Part shown: piece after piece, positions 1 to 9,837 of the stretch
Layout: each line of letters opens with the position of its first letter
Position numbering within the stretch: the first letter of the stretch is position 1
Assembly (NCBI GenBank): GCA_021234155.1
Contig: JAJEKV010000213.1
Span: 618,001 to 682,000, forward strand
Length of the DNA stretch: 64,000 nucleotides
Direction of reading: 5' to 3'
Origin: Isoetes taiwanensis
Taxonomy: Eukaryota; Streptophyta; Lycopodiopsida; Isoetales; Isoetaceae
Notes under the pieces: generated by a model
Seen by the model: the letters and a program-made list of their open reading frames with translations, nothing else
Told to the model about the DNA's origin: nothing
The model's database searches: none
Made by a program: the position numbers and the translations under genes

Positions 1-1000
1 AGCGTTCTGTTGGTTCTGTCAGAAAGAGCTAGAGCACCCAGGAAAGTTCTATGCATAGCTTTCATCGATTTCAAGCTTTGGATAATGTGCCAAGGGATGG
101 TCTAGATATAAGAATGGAAAGGCTAGGTGTCCCAGATTCTTTACAAGGCTCAGTGGCTTGCCTGTATGAGGAGGTGGTTATCAATCTGGGAACTGGAGTA
201 TCAGACCTGGTACATAGCACGATAGGGGTACCGCAGGGCTGCCCTTTGTCACCTACTTTGTTCAGTCTGTGTATTGACGAACTTGAGGAATGGCTTCAGA
301 ATAGTGGCATGGGAGGTACCCAGTTGGGTAATTTTGTGATCCAGCTTTTACTGTATGTAGATGTTGTGATTCTTCTCATCGATAGACATGAAGTATTACA
401 AAGCCATCTGGATGTGTTAGCACATTTCTGTGAAGAAAGAAAGATGCAGGTTAATCTGGGGAAGTCGAAGGCAATGATATGTGGGACTGTAAGTAGACCA
501 GACCTGTTCTACAATGGAGATAAACTAGAAGTCGTGGATTGTTACAAATACTTGGGTTTAGAATTTTGTTCTAATTATAGATGGAAAGCGTCTGTAAAGA
601 AAAGAATTATTGGGGCATGTTGAGGAAATGCCACAGATTCAGATTGGGGATTGAAAAAAATATTGTTCAAGACATTGGTCCAAACCGTATTATTGTATGG
701 AGCGTCGAAATGGGGACCCGCTATCTTGAGAGAGTACTGGAACCAAATAGAAGCTATTTTGAAGGCTTTCTTGACAGAGGAACTAATAAACACCAAACTC
801 CTTATGCAATAATACTAGCTGAGGCAGGATTGATCCCCTTGGAAGCTGAGGCCTTGAATCAGACCATAAACTTTGTGAACAGGAAAAACAAGCTGATAAC
901 TGCTTTTTCAAGGAGGCAATGAACCAATCAATGGAATCGGGTTGGTACAGTGATGTTACAAATCACATCCATATCTTGCTGGCCAGTCAAAGGATAGAGG
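1..1000 (+). pseudogene. LINE reverse transcriptase fragment
   Basis: The translation starts inside RT motif A (FIDF followed by ALDNVPRD), continues to GVPQGCPLSPTLF (motif B), then LLLYVDVVILL where the catalytic YADD of motif C should be. The second acidic residue is lost, so the RT would be inactive. Frame changes near position 600 lead into a connection-like region (TVLLYGASKWG in another frame, then PLEAEAL). The N-terminal part lies outside the window. The family is a non-LTR retrotransposon, and the matching C-terminal Cys/His part follows at 2366-2640. What I see is the motif order; that the two parts belong to one element is inference. Confidence 0.85.
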
Positions 1001-1757
1001 TAATTCATATGTTTTTGAATGCCACAACTTCTGCTGTTCATTCGTACCCCTTAATGCTGACTTCGATTATAATACGCTGGAAGATCTCAAGAAGTTCCAA
1101 CAGTGGAGTGTGGAGCCGTGAAGTTATGAACATTTCTGTTAAAGCAAGATACGACAAGACAACAGAGAAGCACTCTGAAAGGCCTTTGATTCATTTTCAT
1201 CTGTTGATTCAGCATCATCACTTTCATGCCAGCTGGTATTATTGCAATATGTATTTTATTCGATTGTCTGTGTACATGTTAGTGCACTCTATTTTTCTTC
1301 AATCGACCAGCCTGTTATCTTATGCAACATATTCAACTCATTCCCAGCTTGTTTGAGTTATTTGCAGCGTATTCAACTCGTACCATGATGTGTATTCTCT
1401 GGGCAGTCATAATAATATGTATTGCAGTTTGAAGTTTTGAAGTTTCTCATATGGTGATATACAAACTGCATGTTTGTCTGCAAAACCTTTTGGAATGAGT
1501 CATTATGAGGTTTTCAATGTTGAAGCCTCATTCAAGGTGAATCTCTTACATGTTCTTTACAATTAAACGTGCGTTCTAGATTCTATACTTCTTGTCGATT
1601 GAAGATTATATCTTCAAACTACAACACGATGGTTCCAAAGCTCAATTGTTGTTGCTTCACGTATTAATTTATCTTTTTATCATCCACGTGTGTTGTTATT
1701 ATGCTAGATATTAATGTTGTTATTTGTTTTTGGCCCCGAAGGGGCAAAAAAAATTTT
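1001..1757. other. LINE-internal or decayed sequence, no intact gene
   Basis: Open frames here are short and AT-rich. The stretch probably continues the LINE relic (a possible ISVKARYDK segment near 1130) and ends at the foldback element starting at 1758. Nothing else is recognisable. Confidence 0.4.
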
Positions 1758-2158
1758 AACGTATAACACAAACCATTACATTACACACCTTAAAATTAAA
1801 TTCCCCCTTAAACCCCCTTTTGTTTGGGTGCATATTCACACGGGGGGTGACGTAGGGCAGCGAGAGCCCCTGTAATTATGTTTTGCACGTACAAAATCAA
1901 CACCATATAGTATATTGCCTGAAATCTTATAGTATTTTGTAAATCTTGTTATACAGTATAATAAATTCTAGACATCTATACCCCACAAACGAGGAACTTT
2001 GTGTACGGTGTAGATTAAGGAATAAAGGGCGAATATGCCTATCCAACAGCTCTCGATGCCCGGAGTCACCCCCCGTGTGAATATGCACCCAAACAAAAGG
2101 GGGTTTAAGGGGGAATTTAATTTTAAGGTGTGTAATGTAATGGTTTGTGTTATACGTT
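1758..2158. mobile_element. Foldback/MITE-like element with identical 94-bp inverted arms
   Basis: Positions 1758-1851 and 2065-2158 are reverse complements of each other over all 94 bases by eye. The outer end reads AACGTATAACACAAACC. The likeness continues imperfectly about 15 bp further inward (GGGCA.CGAGAGC). The spacer is 213 bp and has no coding potential. I could not identify a target-site duplication outside the arms. It sits within the LINE relic, so it is probably younger than that LINE. Confidence 0.85.
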
Positions 2159-2365
2159 GGGCTGAGAATTGGGGGATTACTGTGGATATTTGACCAGACA
2201 CGGATGTAGGGACGAAAGATTTAATGTAAATGCTAGCTATGAACAAACATTGGGCCAAACCAGGGTTTCGGATGGATTATTATAGAGAAGAAGTAAATCC
2301 TATGGTCCTATACACAAACCAAGCATATTTAGGGTCGAAGGTACCAAGACATACAAAATAGACCA

Positions 2366-2640
2366 TTGCTAGGTACAGAACTAGTTCTCATCGTCTTAGA
2401 GTAGAGACAGGGGGTTGCGCAAGGATTCCAATAGAAGACTGAAAATGCTTGTTATGTGAATCAAACGAAGTGGAAGACGAGGCACATGTCTTCCTTCATT
2501 GCTCGGCTTATCAACACTTACGAGATGTCTTTGACATCAACTTCATCAGCTTTCACTCACCTGATGCTTTAGATTTATACATGAGTAAAATAGAATCTCA
2601 TAGATTATTTTTGTTAAAAATGAAACAGATGTTGTAAATT
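2366..2640 (+). pseudogene. LINE C-terminal Cys/His region
   Basis: The frame reads TSSHRLRVETG, then RIPIED, one stop codon, then CLLCESNEVEDEAHVFLHC and a further ORF to the stop at 2637. The C-x2-C ... E-D-E-x-H-x4-C pattern is the zinc-binding tail found after the RT in many plant and animal LINEs. It fits as the 3' end of the element whose RT is at 1-1000. One in-frame TGA before the first Cys marks it as broken. Confidence 0.75.
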
Positions 2641-2684
2641 GTTTCTCCATGACCTCCAAGGTCCAAAAGGGGGCATGATTAAAT

Positions 2685-2686
2685 CA

Positions 2687-2722
<36 letters not shown>

Positions 2723-2739
2723 CATTATCATTATCATAA

Positions 2740-2770
<31 letters not shown>

Positions 2771-2773
2771 TGG
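2685..2773 (+). repeat. (TTATCA)n/(ATT)n simple-repeat tail
   Basis: A run of TTATCA hexamers with ATT triplets at both ends lies about 45 bp after the LINE stop codon. Several LINE clades end in a short tandem repeat rather than poly(A), so this is probably the 3' tail of the element at 1-2640. Confidence 0.7.
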
Positions 2774-2941
2774 TAGATTCAATGCCTGATAGAGGCACTC
2801 AAGAGCATCATCATCTAGTATTATGTCCTTTTTTTCTGAATGCCAAGTTGATCCATCATTGTACCAAGATGGCATATTCAACAAAACTTGGACTTATTCA
2901 AAGCTAATAGATAGCACTTCAAGGATGCCATTATAAGAATA

Positions 2942-3332
2942 TATGTATTGTTTAATTCTTCTTGATTGTTATAATTTTTAAAAGTTCTAATTATATAAGT
3001 TTATCAATTGTAATAGTTATTAAAGTATAAAATTCTTTTTCAAACTAATTTTATCTATTTAGAATTAGACATTTCAGATATAAGTTTTCAATTTTTAGTG
3101 ATTTCACAAATTTAAAATTTGGCAATCATAATAATTTCTAAATGATATTCGATGGTTTGATAATTAATAACTTAAAAATATTGTGAGAATTTTCACAATT
3201 TACAACTTTTATATTTTTTAAAGCACTTTAAGAAAAGTTTTAGGTTGGAATTATTAAGATAAAGTTAATGGTTTAAGAATAACTATTGAATAAATCAATA
3301 ATAAACAATTCAATTTTTTTTTTTTAACTATT
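2942..3332. repeat. AT-rich dispersed repeat, copy 1 (fullest)
   Basis: A block of about 390 bp starting ATGTATTGTTTAATTCTTCT. Parts of it recur at 4407-4558 and 5519-5842. It ends in a T-rich tract near 3313. No coding potential is visible. Confidence 0.75.
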
Positions 3333-4079
3333 CAAAACCCTTTGTGGGCAAGGTAGTGGGCACCTTTGTCTCCAATATTGTTGCCCCACGGGTCGTGATA
3401 TTGCCCAACTGCACAAATGAAAGTTTGGCTATGTTCTGAGACACCATCCCCTACTCAACACAACAGGAGATGATTCGTTTCTCCATTCTTGATGCTTAAT
3501 TCGGGTCCAGGCAGCAGCAGTACAAAAGAAGTCGTATCTTGTAGTTTAGATCCATTTTGTCACTGTCAGGCATTGATTTAGATGTCCCAAAAACACGTGG
3601 CAGTAAATCATAAAGAAGGATTGTGGTTCAAAAAAATTCAATGGGCAGGGAACGGAAATAAAAAGTTTAAATCTCGATTATATATGTTTAGATTATTGTC
3701 AATGGTAATGAATTATTTATGTTATATGTTTTAGAGATAGAGAGTACTTCGGATTACCATATGATTGCGGGAAATGATGATGAACATAAGGATATCCAAT
3801 CTCTGATAGGATCCATTTTTTTCTTATCAGTTGTTTTAAATCTAATCCTTTAGCAATTTTATTTTAGATTCAACATTTTGTCTTGATCAAAGTCAATGGA
3901 TTCGAAATGAAGGTAAGCATTTTACGTAATTAATAACTATAAACGCTTTTAGTTTTTATATGTTTAATTTGATTTTAGCAGGCATTCATTGATTATACGA
4001 CAAGTCATTCAAGCATATCAAAGAATGCGGCTGAAGATTGTGGGCGAGTAATATATTTTGTCATGCTTATACATTTTCT
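3333..4079. other. Intergenic, nothing recognised
   Basis: No open frame, motif or repeat that I could support in this stretch. Confidence 0.4.
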
Positions 4080-4370
4080 TACTTCTTGACCTATTTCCAA
4101 CTATCTTTTTAAGAGAAGCCCAATTATTCTTGCTAATCCCTTTTTTAGTCCTTTGGCTATTATCTTAGCTACAATCTTGTAGAGGGTATTGTTTAACACA
4201 ATGGGGTGCCATTCATGGAACTGCATAGGCCGGCCTCTTTACTTTAGGAACAAGTGTAATAATGTCTGTAGCAATAGCTGGATGCATTTTCCTGCATGCC
4301 CATATGACTTTAATAGCTGATGTAATATCAGCTACCAGAACATCTAAGAGGGAAAAGAAAAATATATTTA
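4080..4370 (-). pseudogene. LINE reverse transcriptase N-terminal fragment
   Basis: On the minus strand the fragment reads TDIITLVPKVKRPAYA, then after small frame shifts YKI(V)AKIIAKGLKKGLA. This is the LINE RT segment 'T.I.LIPKv..p ... lYKiiaKilA.RLK' just ahead of motif A. Stops and frame changes are present. No catalytic motif remains. Confidence 0.7.
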
Positions 4371-4406
4371 TTTAAAACCATCTTAGAAAAACATAAGGAC
4401 AATTTA

Positions 4407-4558
4407 TGTATTGTTTAATTCTTCTTGATTGTTATAATTTTTATAAGTTCTAATTATATAAGTTTATCAAATGTAATAGTTATTAAAGTAAAAATTCTTT
4501 TTCAAACTAATTTTATCTATTTAGAATTAGACATTTCAGATATAAGTTTTCAATGACT
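4407..4558. repeat. AT-rich dispersed repeat, copy 2 (partial)
   Basis: It matches the first part of the block at 2942-3332, including TTAGACATTTCAGATATAAG, and stops abruptly at 4558. Confidence 0.75.
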
Positions 4559-4599
4559 TTGAAACAAAATTACATATATTCAAAATTTTTGCCCATAGG

Positions 4600-4740
4600 G
4601 CTACACATTCTGCCCGAAGGCCTTTCATATTCCACAAGAGCCCGAAGGCTTGAAATCTTTTAAACAAAAAGCCCGGAGGCTAGCAAGCATACTGTCTGGC
4701 TGGAGGGATATACAACATATTAGCCCGGAGGCATGCACAA
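4600..4740. repeat. Short GCCCGGAGGC direct repeats
   Basis: GCCCGAAGGC or GCCCGGAGGC occurs about five times in 140 bp in one orientation. It lies just downstream, in the minus direction, of the acidic ORF at 4720-5169. A comparable arrangement (AAGGCACTAAGG repeats) follows the acidic ORF at 57447-57830. Confidence 0.6.
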
Positions 4741-5169
4741 GAAAAAAGCAAAACAATAAAAAAAAGGGACCACTTCAATTTCAATTTCCTTCGCCTTCTT
4801 CACCATCTGCATCACGAGAAAGAAGAGGAGTCCTGTTAGGTTTACTCTAAAAAAAAGTAATCTACAACTACAATTACCATTCAGCATTTTCAGGAAGTCC
4901 TTGAAATCTGCAGACTCGTCTTCAAATTCGGCATCTTCTTCTTCCTCCGACCACTTCTCTCCAGACGAGTTCCCGATCCATCCCTGAATAACACCAGTAA
5001 CATACTCTTGCTCCGAGAGTTCCTCTTCTTCCTCAATCTCTGATTCCTCATCAGAGGAATCAGAGGAATTAAGAGCAAGAAAAATCTGGAGTGGAGGGAA
5101 GACCTCCTCCAGCCGTAAGAGGCGCCTCTTGGAGGACGCCTCTGGCTCTTCGGCTGCGGAGCGCTTCAT
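4720..5169 (-). CDS. Acidic Ser/Glu-rich hypothetical protein
   Basis: 149 aa. The first third carries a basic patch (SSKRRLLRL), then an acidic run (SSDSSDEESEIEEEEELSEQ) and a second acidic segment near residues 70-95. The last 50 residues are hydrophobic and probably not genuine: a possible splice donor (GTAATT) sits after MLN near position 4886. I do not recognise a family. A similar acidic ORF, also on the minus strand, lies at 57447-57830. It could be an exon of a chromatin- or transposon-associated protein, or a chance open frame. Confidence 0.35.
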   Translation of the reverse strand: MKRSAAEEPEASSKRRLLRLEEVFPPLQIFLALNSSDSSDEESEIEEEEELSEQEYVTGVIQGWIGNSSGEKWSEEEEDAEFEDESADFKDFLKMLNGNCSCRLLFFRVNLTGLLFFLVMQMVKKAKEIEIEVVPFFYCFAFFLCMPPG

Positions 5170-5518
5170 AACACAGGTCGGGAGGAGAATTCTGGCAAAG
5201 ATTGGACGGAGAATGAGCAGGGAATGGACGCCAAACTAACGTGAACAGATATATGGCGGATTTGACGTATGCCATTATTTGCATGTCTCAAAATTCGAGC
5301 CATGCAATATACCATAAATATCCAATATCTTCCTTATTTAACCTTTTGTCAAATACTATATGCTCCGTATTTAACCTAGACATCAATACAAATATGATTC
5401 GAATTTAACCGAAAATTTAATACCAAAATGTTATGTCACACTATGCCGCTTAAAAAAAAAAACTCCAAACACTTTTGGAGAAAACCACGTAAGTGCCGAC
5501 CTCTCTTTAAATAAGCAC

Positions 5519-5842
5519 TTTAATAGTTATTAAAGTATAAAATTCTTTTTCAAACTAATTTTATCTATTTAGAATTAAACATTTCAAGGATATAAGATTT
5601 CAATTTTCAGTGATTTAACAAATTTAAAATTTGGCAATCATGATAATTTTTAAATGATATTCGATGGTTTCATAAGTGATAACTTAAAAATATTATGAGA
5701 ATTTTGACAATTTACAAATTTTTATATTTTCTAAAACACTTTAAGAAAAGTTTTAGGTTGAAATTAATTAAATGATAAAGTTAATGATTTAACAATAACT
5801 ATTGAATAAATTAATAATGAACTATTCAATTTTTTTTTTAAT
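5519..5842. repeat. AT-rich dispersed repeat, copy 3 (partial)
   Basis: It matches the later part of the block at 2942-3332, from TAATAGTTATTAAAGTATAA to the T-rich end. Confidence 0.75.
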
Positions 5843-8318
5843 CGAAACATAAACATAATAATACATAGTTTGAACATAAATGTAATCATTTAATTAACTT
5901 TAATGTAATCAATTTAGAACTTTCTTTAAATATTTAAAAAAAATAGCATTTTAATCATACAAAATTTATCTTAGATGAAAATTTAATTTTAAGTATATTA
6001 AAGTGAAAATTAGTTTAGAAAGTAATTTTGTACTTTGATCAATAAGAATAGAATAGAATAAGAGTAAAATTACGTATAATTTTATTATGGTTATCCTTCA
6101 CGTATATATATTAGATTTGAATAAGTTCAAATTTTGTTAAATATGTCATCTAGATGTTTAACGAGCATCTACTTATTTAAAATGTTTTTGGGGTGGGTTG
6201 TCTCCCTTTTTTCGGTCGCCAGTAATGCCGGTAACACTCATTTTTTCGGCCAAAGGCGTGATTTTGGGACTGGAAAAGCTTGGTTTTTTTTGTTTTCCAG
6301 CGATATGTTGGTTTTCAGCCTCCCTCGACCCAACCTAACGCTCCATTTACCTAATGCTCCATTTATCATGGTAGGAGCAAGCGGAATTATGGGGTGGTTC
6401 ATATTTTTCTGTTGCCAATCCGTCCGTTTTTCCTTTTTGGGTTTAGAGACGATGCCAAGGTCGAAACACAAAAGCTTCAATCTGGAACTCCATAAATCCG
6501 TTTACCAAAGCTTTTGCAGCTGGACATTTCATTCTCGCCGAGCAGAAATATTGCATACAACATCTTGGGTTTTGGTCATCGGTGCCTGCTTAGTGGTCGG
6601 AAGTAGCTATTGGTGCCTGGTTATGGCAGACAGAACTTGCATACGAAAGAATCCATCACCGCAACATAATGCCTAGCAGCTTTGATAGGGTAAGATTTTC
6701 AGTTATTGAACACTGCAATATCATGAGTTTCAACCTCGAAATATTCTTGCACAGATTTGTTCCACAGTTATATAGAGAAGGCGTGTTTTAGATATCTTAA
6801 GCATTTGACCAAGTTCAATTTCTGAGCCTGGATCTCTTTGTTGTGCGTATTTTGCTGGATGTAAAACCTCCTGATTTAATCTCCTCAAATCTGTATTTCA
6901 CAAAAAAGATCAGATGCTTTAAAGAAGTTGGAGATGAGTTTTAGCCTACAAGGACATTTCGGATGTGAAGCTACAAGGATCTGACATGGACAAAGGAAGC
7001 AAAGGTACAATGTATTCCATCTTTTTGGGTTTTTCTTAGAATCCACTATCCGTTCAGATTTCTCTGCTGTCAATCCGTTGTTTCTTCCTTTCTAGATTTA
7101 TAGCAACGATGCTAAGGTCGGAACACAAAAAGCCTCAATCCGAAACTCCATATCTCTATTATCCAAAGCTTTTCCAGCCAGGAATTGATTCTGGAAGCCC
7201 CGACCAGATTTTCTGGAAGACGGTTTTTCCAGCTTCTTTTTGTTCTACTCTTTTTTTTTTCTTTTTTGAAGTGCGTGCTTCAGGATGGCAATTAGTAGAC
7301 ATGTCCTTCAGTGCAGGTCCTTTAGCTGTAGACTAAACAGAATTATCAGAATTCTGGTACCTGATTCATTCTAAGGACATGCATAAGAACTTTTTCCAAA
7401 TCCATTATGTGCTATAGGTGCATTAACCATTATCATTTTTCCCAAATATTCTGTGTAGTAATCCTGATCTATCATAGAGATCGACTGAATAAAATTTCGC
7501 ATTGACTTGCTCATGTTGCAGGGTTTTGAAATCACAGGGTTCTTTTTCTAATCACAGAATTCTGAGTTTTAGAATTGCAGAGTTTTCTAATCACCAATTT
7601 TTTCAGCAGGTACTGCGCTCTAGGATTGTTTAGGATGGAAAATCCGAGAATCTGCTGCTCTGTCACAAAGGAAGCCAACATTGCATTGCATTTTTGCAAG
7701 CCAGTCTCGCATGTAAGGTATACTTCTATTGCATAATTTCGTTGTTCTTATTTTTAGGCCATTTTCATGTCAAATTGAATGTAAGTTCTTATTCTGTAAA
7801 GCCTATCATTAAGCAAAGAAGGATAAGAGGTCCTTTGTGAACAAGGTGACGGTGCAAACGCACTAATAACTTGCGTTTGCACTAATAAAAAGCATCTTTC
7901 AAAGATTCCCTAAGATACCCTTAAATTCAGCCACTTTTGGGGGGTCAATTAAAAAAATGACCCTAAATTTACGAATTTGGTAGCTATTTTAGGGGTCAAA
8001 ATTACCAAAAATTGGCGTCTTATTAATTTGACATCCCCATTTTAGGTATAAAAATAATAATCTAATTTAGTTGTTTTAGGTGGCAAAATGAAACAACGAG
8101 CAAATTCTTGACAAATTTTAAAGACAGAAACAATAAAATGCAGCCGTATGCATTTTTTATTGCTCAAGGAGCAGCACACATGCTATGCGCGCGCACAAAA
8201 ATAGTTTGCTACACAAGAAACAAAAATTGCAAAATGCTATGCGCGCATAGCAGGGATCCTAAGTTTGAAAGACAAACGTTGTACAAACTAGTCATGTACA
8301 GCTGTACAAATATTCAAA
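5843..8318. other. Intergenic, no supported gene
   Basis: There is an open frame of 180 codons at 6134-6676, but its translation is Phe/Trp/Ser-rich without any family motif. Two short hairpins are visible: 10-bp arms TGCAAACGCA/TGCGTTTGCA at 7853-7881, and the palindrome GCTATGCGCGCATAGC at 8236-8251. Confidence 0.4.
8236..8251. repeat. Perfect 16-bp palindrome
   Basis: GCTATGCGCGCATAGC is its own reverse complement. A half-copy (GCTATGCGCGCGC) lies about 55 bp upstream. It is 68 bp past the stop codon of the minus-strand gene that ends at 8319. No function is assigned. Confidence 0.7.
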
Positions 8319-9518
8319 TTACACGAGTAGCTTACGCCCTTTAAGAAGAGCAGGTATTGGAATGTCGTCGTACTCATCAATTCCTTCAGACTGGTCATCA
8401 CTCTCCTCATTGACACTCTCCTCATTATCGCTTGAAGTGGTGGAAGAGCTAACCGCCGGAAGGCTATCCTCGTCTTGTTCAGCTTCGTCCTCGCTATCCT
8501 CGCAGAAAGACTTCAGCAAGTTTACTGTTGTTCTGCGGAGTCTGTTATCAACCTTTAAAGTAAAATCGTAAGCCAAGACTTGAGTTTCAGCAGGTCCAGA
8601 TTGTCTGAGTGATTCTTATTCACTGTTTTCCGTCCTTTCTTAAAAGGAATTATCAGAGGATCATACCGATCAACAAATGGATCTGTATCCTTAGTGGCAT
8701 ACCAGTGAACTTTTATCACTGAGGGTAGGTTGCCTTTATAAACAATGTCTTTAACCCTTGCATTTGTTTAGATCTTGCATTTGGTCGGAATGGACTCTCG
8801 AGCTTGCCTCCATCCCTCTTGGTTATGACCTGAATTCAATGGCTTCAGTTCATGCCGGACTACCCCAATGACTGGAGACTTTACATCCTCTTGTGGAGGA
8901 TCTGGAAGGGCAGAAATAATTTCATCTTCAATTGTGAAATCACTCATCCCGAAGCGGTTATTAAGCAGATTGAATACGACATCAGATGGATCAATGCTGC
9001 TATTTAAAGTTTTGTATAAGGTTTCCTATGAATCTTACAATCTCTCTGTGGTTATTACAGGTATTATTTTTGTGCTGGTGCGTAAACTCAAATGGAAGAA
9101 GATCGATCCGGTGGTTAATCAGCAATGGCTTAAAGTATTCGGCCCGCCAGATCTCTACAGCCATGAGGAGCCGTGCCTATGCAACTGTTGCTGTGATCAA
9201 AACCCTGGCGCAAGAAGAGGCCAATTATGTGAAGCAAAGGACAGCAAAGGCCATTTCAATATGGCAAAGGCAGAATCCTGCCTATGCGCATTCTGCACAC
9301 TCACGGTTATGGTCAGAGGCAGAGGAAGGAAATCTACCAATCAAAATCTTAAATCTCACTTTTAGACAGTCTGTTATATCTCAGCTGACAGCTTCATCTA
9401 TCCCATATCTGTGCTTTAAGTTTTTTATTACTCTACTCTATCTCCTTTTTAGGGTTATACTTCCCTATAAAAAGTTCCTTTTTGTAACACCATAAATTAT
9501 ACATATACGCCTTCAATC

Positions 9519-9549
<31 letters not shown>

Positions 9550-9837
9550 ACGTTCTTCGTCATCGTCAGTTGAAGGTACAGCTACTAGCATCCCTTTCTG
9601 CAGATCTGCAAGTTTCTCTGGAGTTTGACCTTCCTTTTTCTTGAGTGCACGTCGAGATCCCCACTGGGTTTCTTCTCGGGCTAGGGTTTGAGCCGTTTTT
9701 GGTTTTTTCGGGGCTAAATGTGATCCATTTTTGAAGGGCGGTGTGTAACGCCTATAATAGCTGATTATCCACACACATTTAAGAAATGCAGAGATGGTTG
9801 GAAAGCTGGAGAGCCGATTTTTCTTCTGGGCAAGCAA
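8319..9837 (-). pseudogene. C-terminal part of a DUF7869-type transposon gene, split by a LINE
   Basis: The minus strand reads a basic Pro/Lys-rich segment, then KGMLVAVPSTDDDEERPF ending at about 9548. It resumes beyond the LINE at about 8760 with ARVKDIVYKG and VIKVHWYATKDTDPFVDRY, then an acidic Ser/Glu tail ending in LLKGRKLLV and a stop. The order 'G-x-LVAV...D..ERPFW...V...IKVHWYA' resembles the tail of the DUF7869-type gene at 18224-19700 (GYFVLVRPDDEDCPIWLG ... QVQYWEP). A small frame change occurs near 8580. Upstream exons were not found. Its original role is unknown, presumably an element-encoded protein. Confidence 0.55.
8762..9547 (+). mobile_element. 5'-truncated LINE with poly(A)
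   Basis: The plus-strand translation gives LLWRIWKGRNNFIFNCEI followed in another frame by GRRSIRWLISNGL. This is the region typical between the zinc knuckle and the RNase H-like end of plant L1 LINEs. The element ends in 29 A residues (9519-9547). It interrupts the minus-strand gene between the ERPF and ARVKD coding segments. No clear target-site duplication was found, so the left border is approximate. Confidence 0.75.

Noticed and set aside
2684-2884. ORF with Asn/Asp and Met/Ile runs
   Set aside because: It is the translation of the simple-repeat tail of the LINE.
6134-6676. 180-codon ORF as a gene
   Set aside because: Hydrophobic and Ser-rich composition, no motif, no splice or promoter support, and overlapping minus-strand frames of similar quality.
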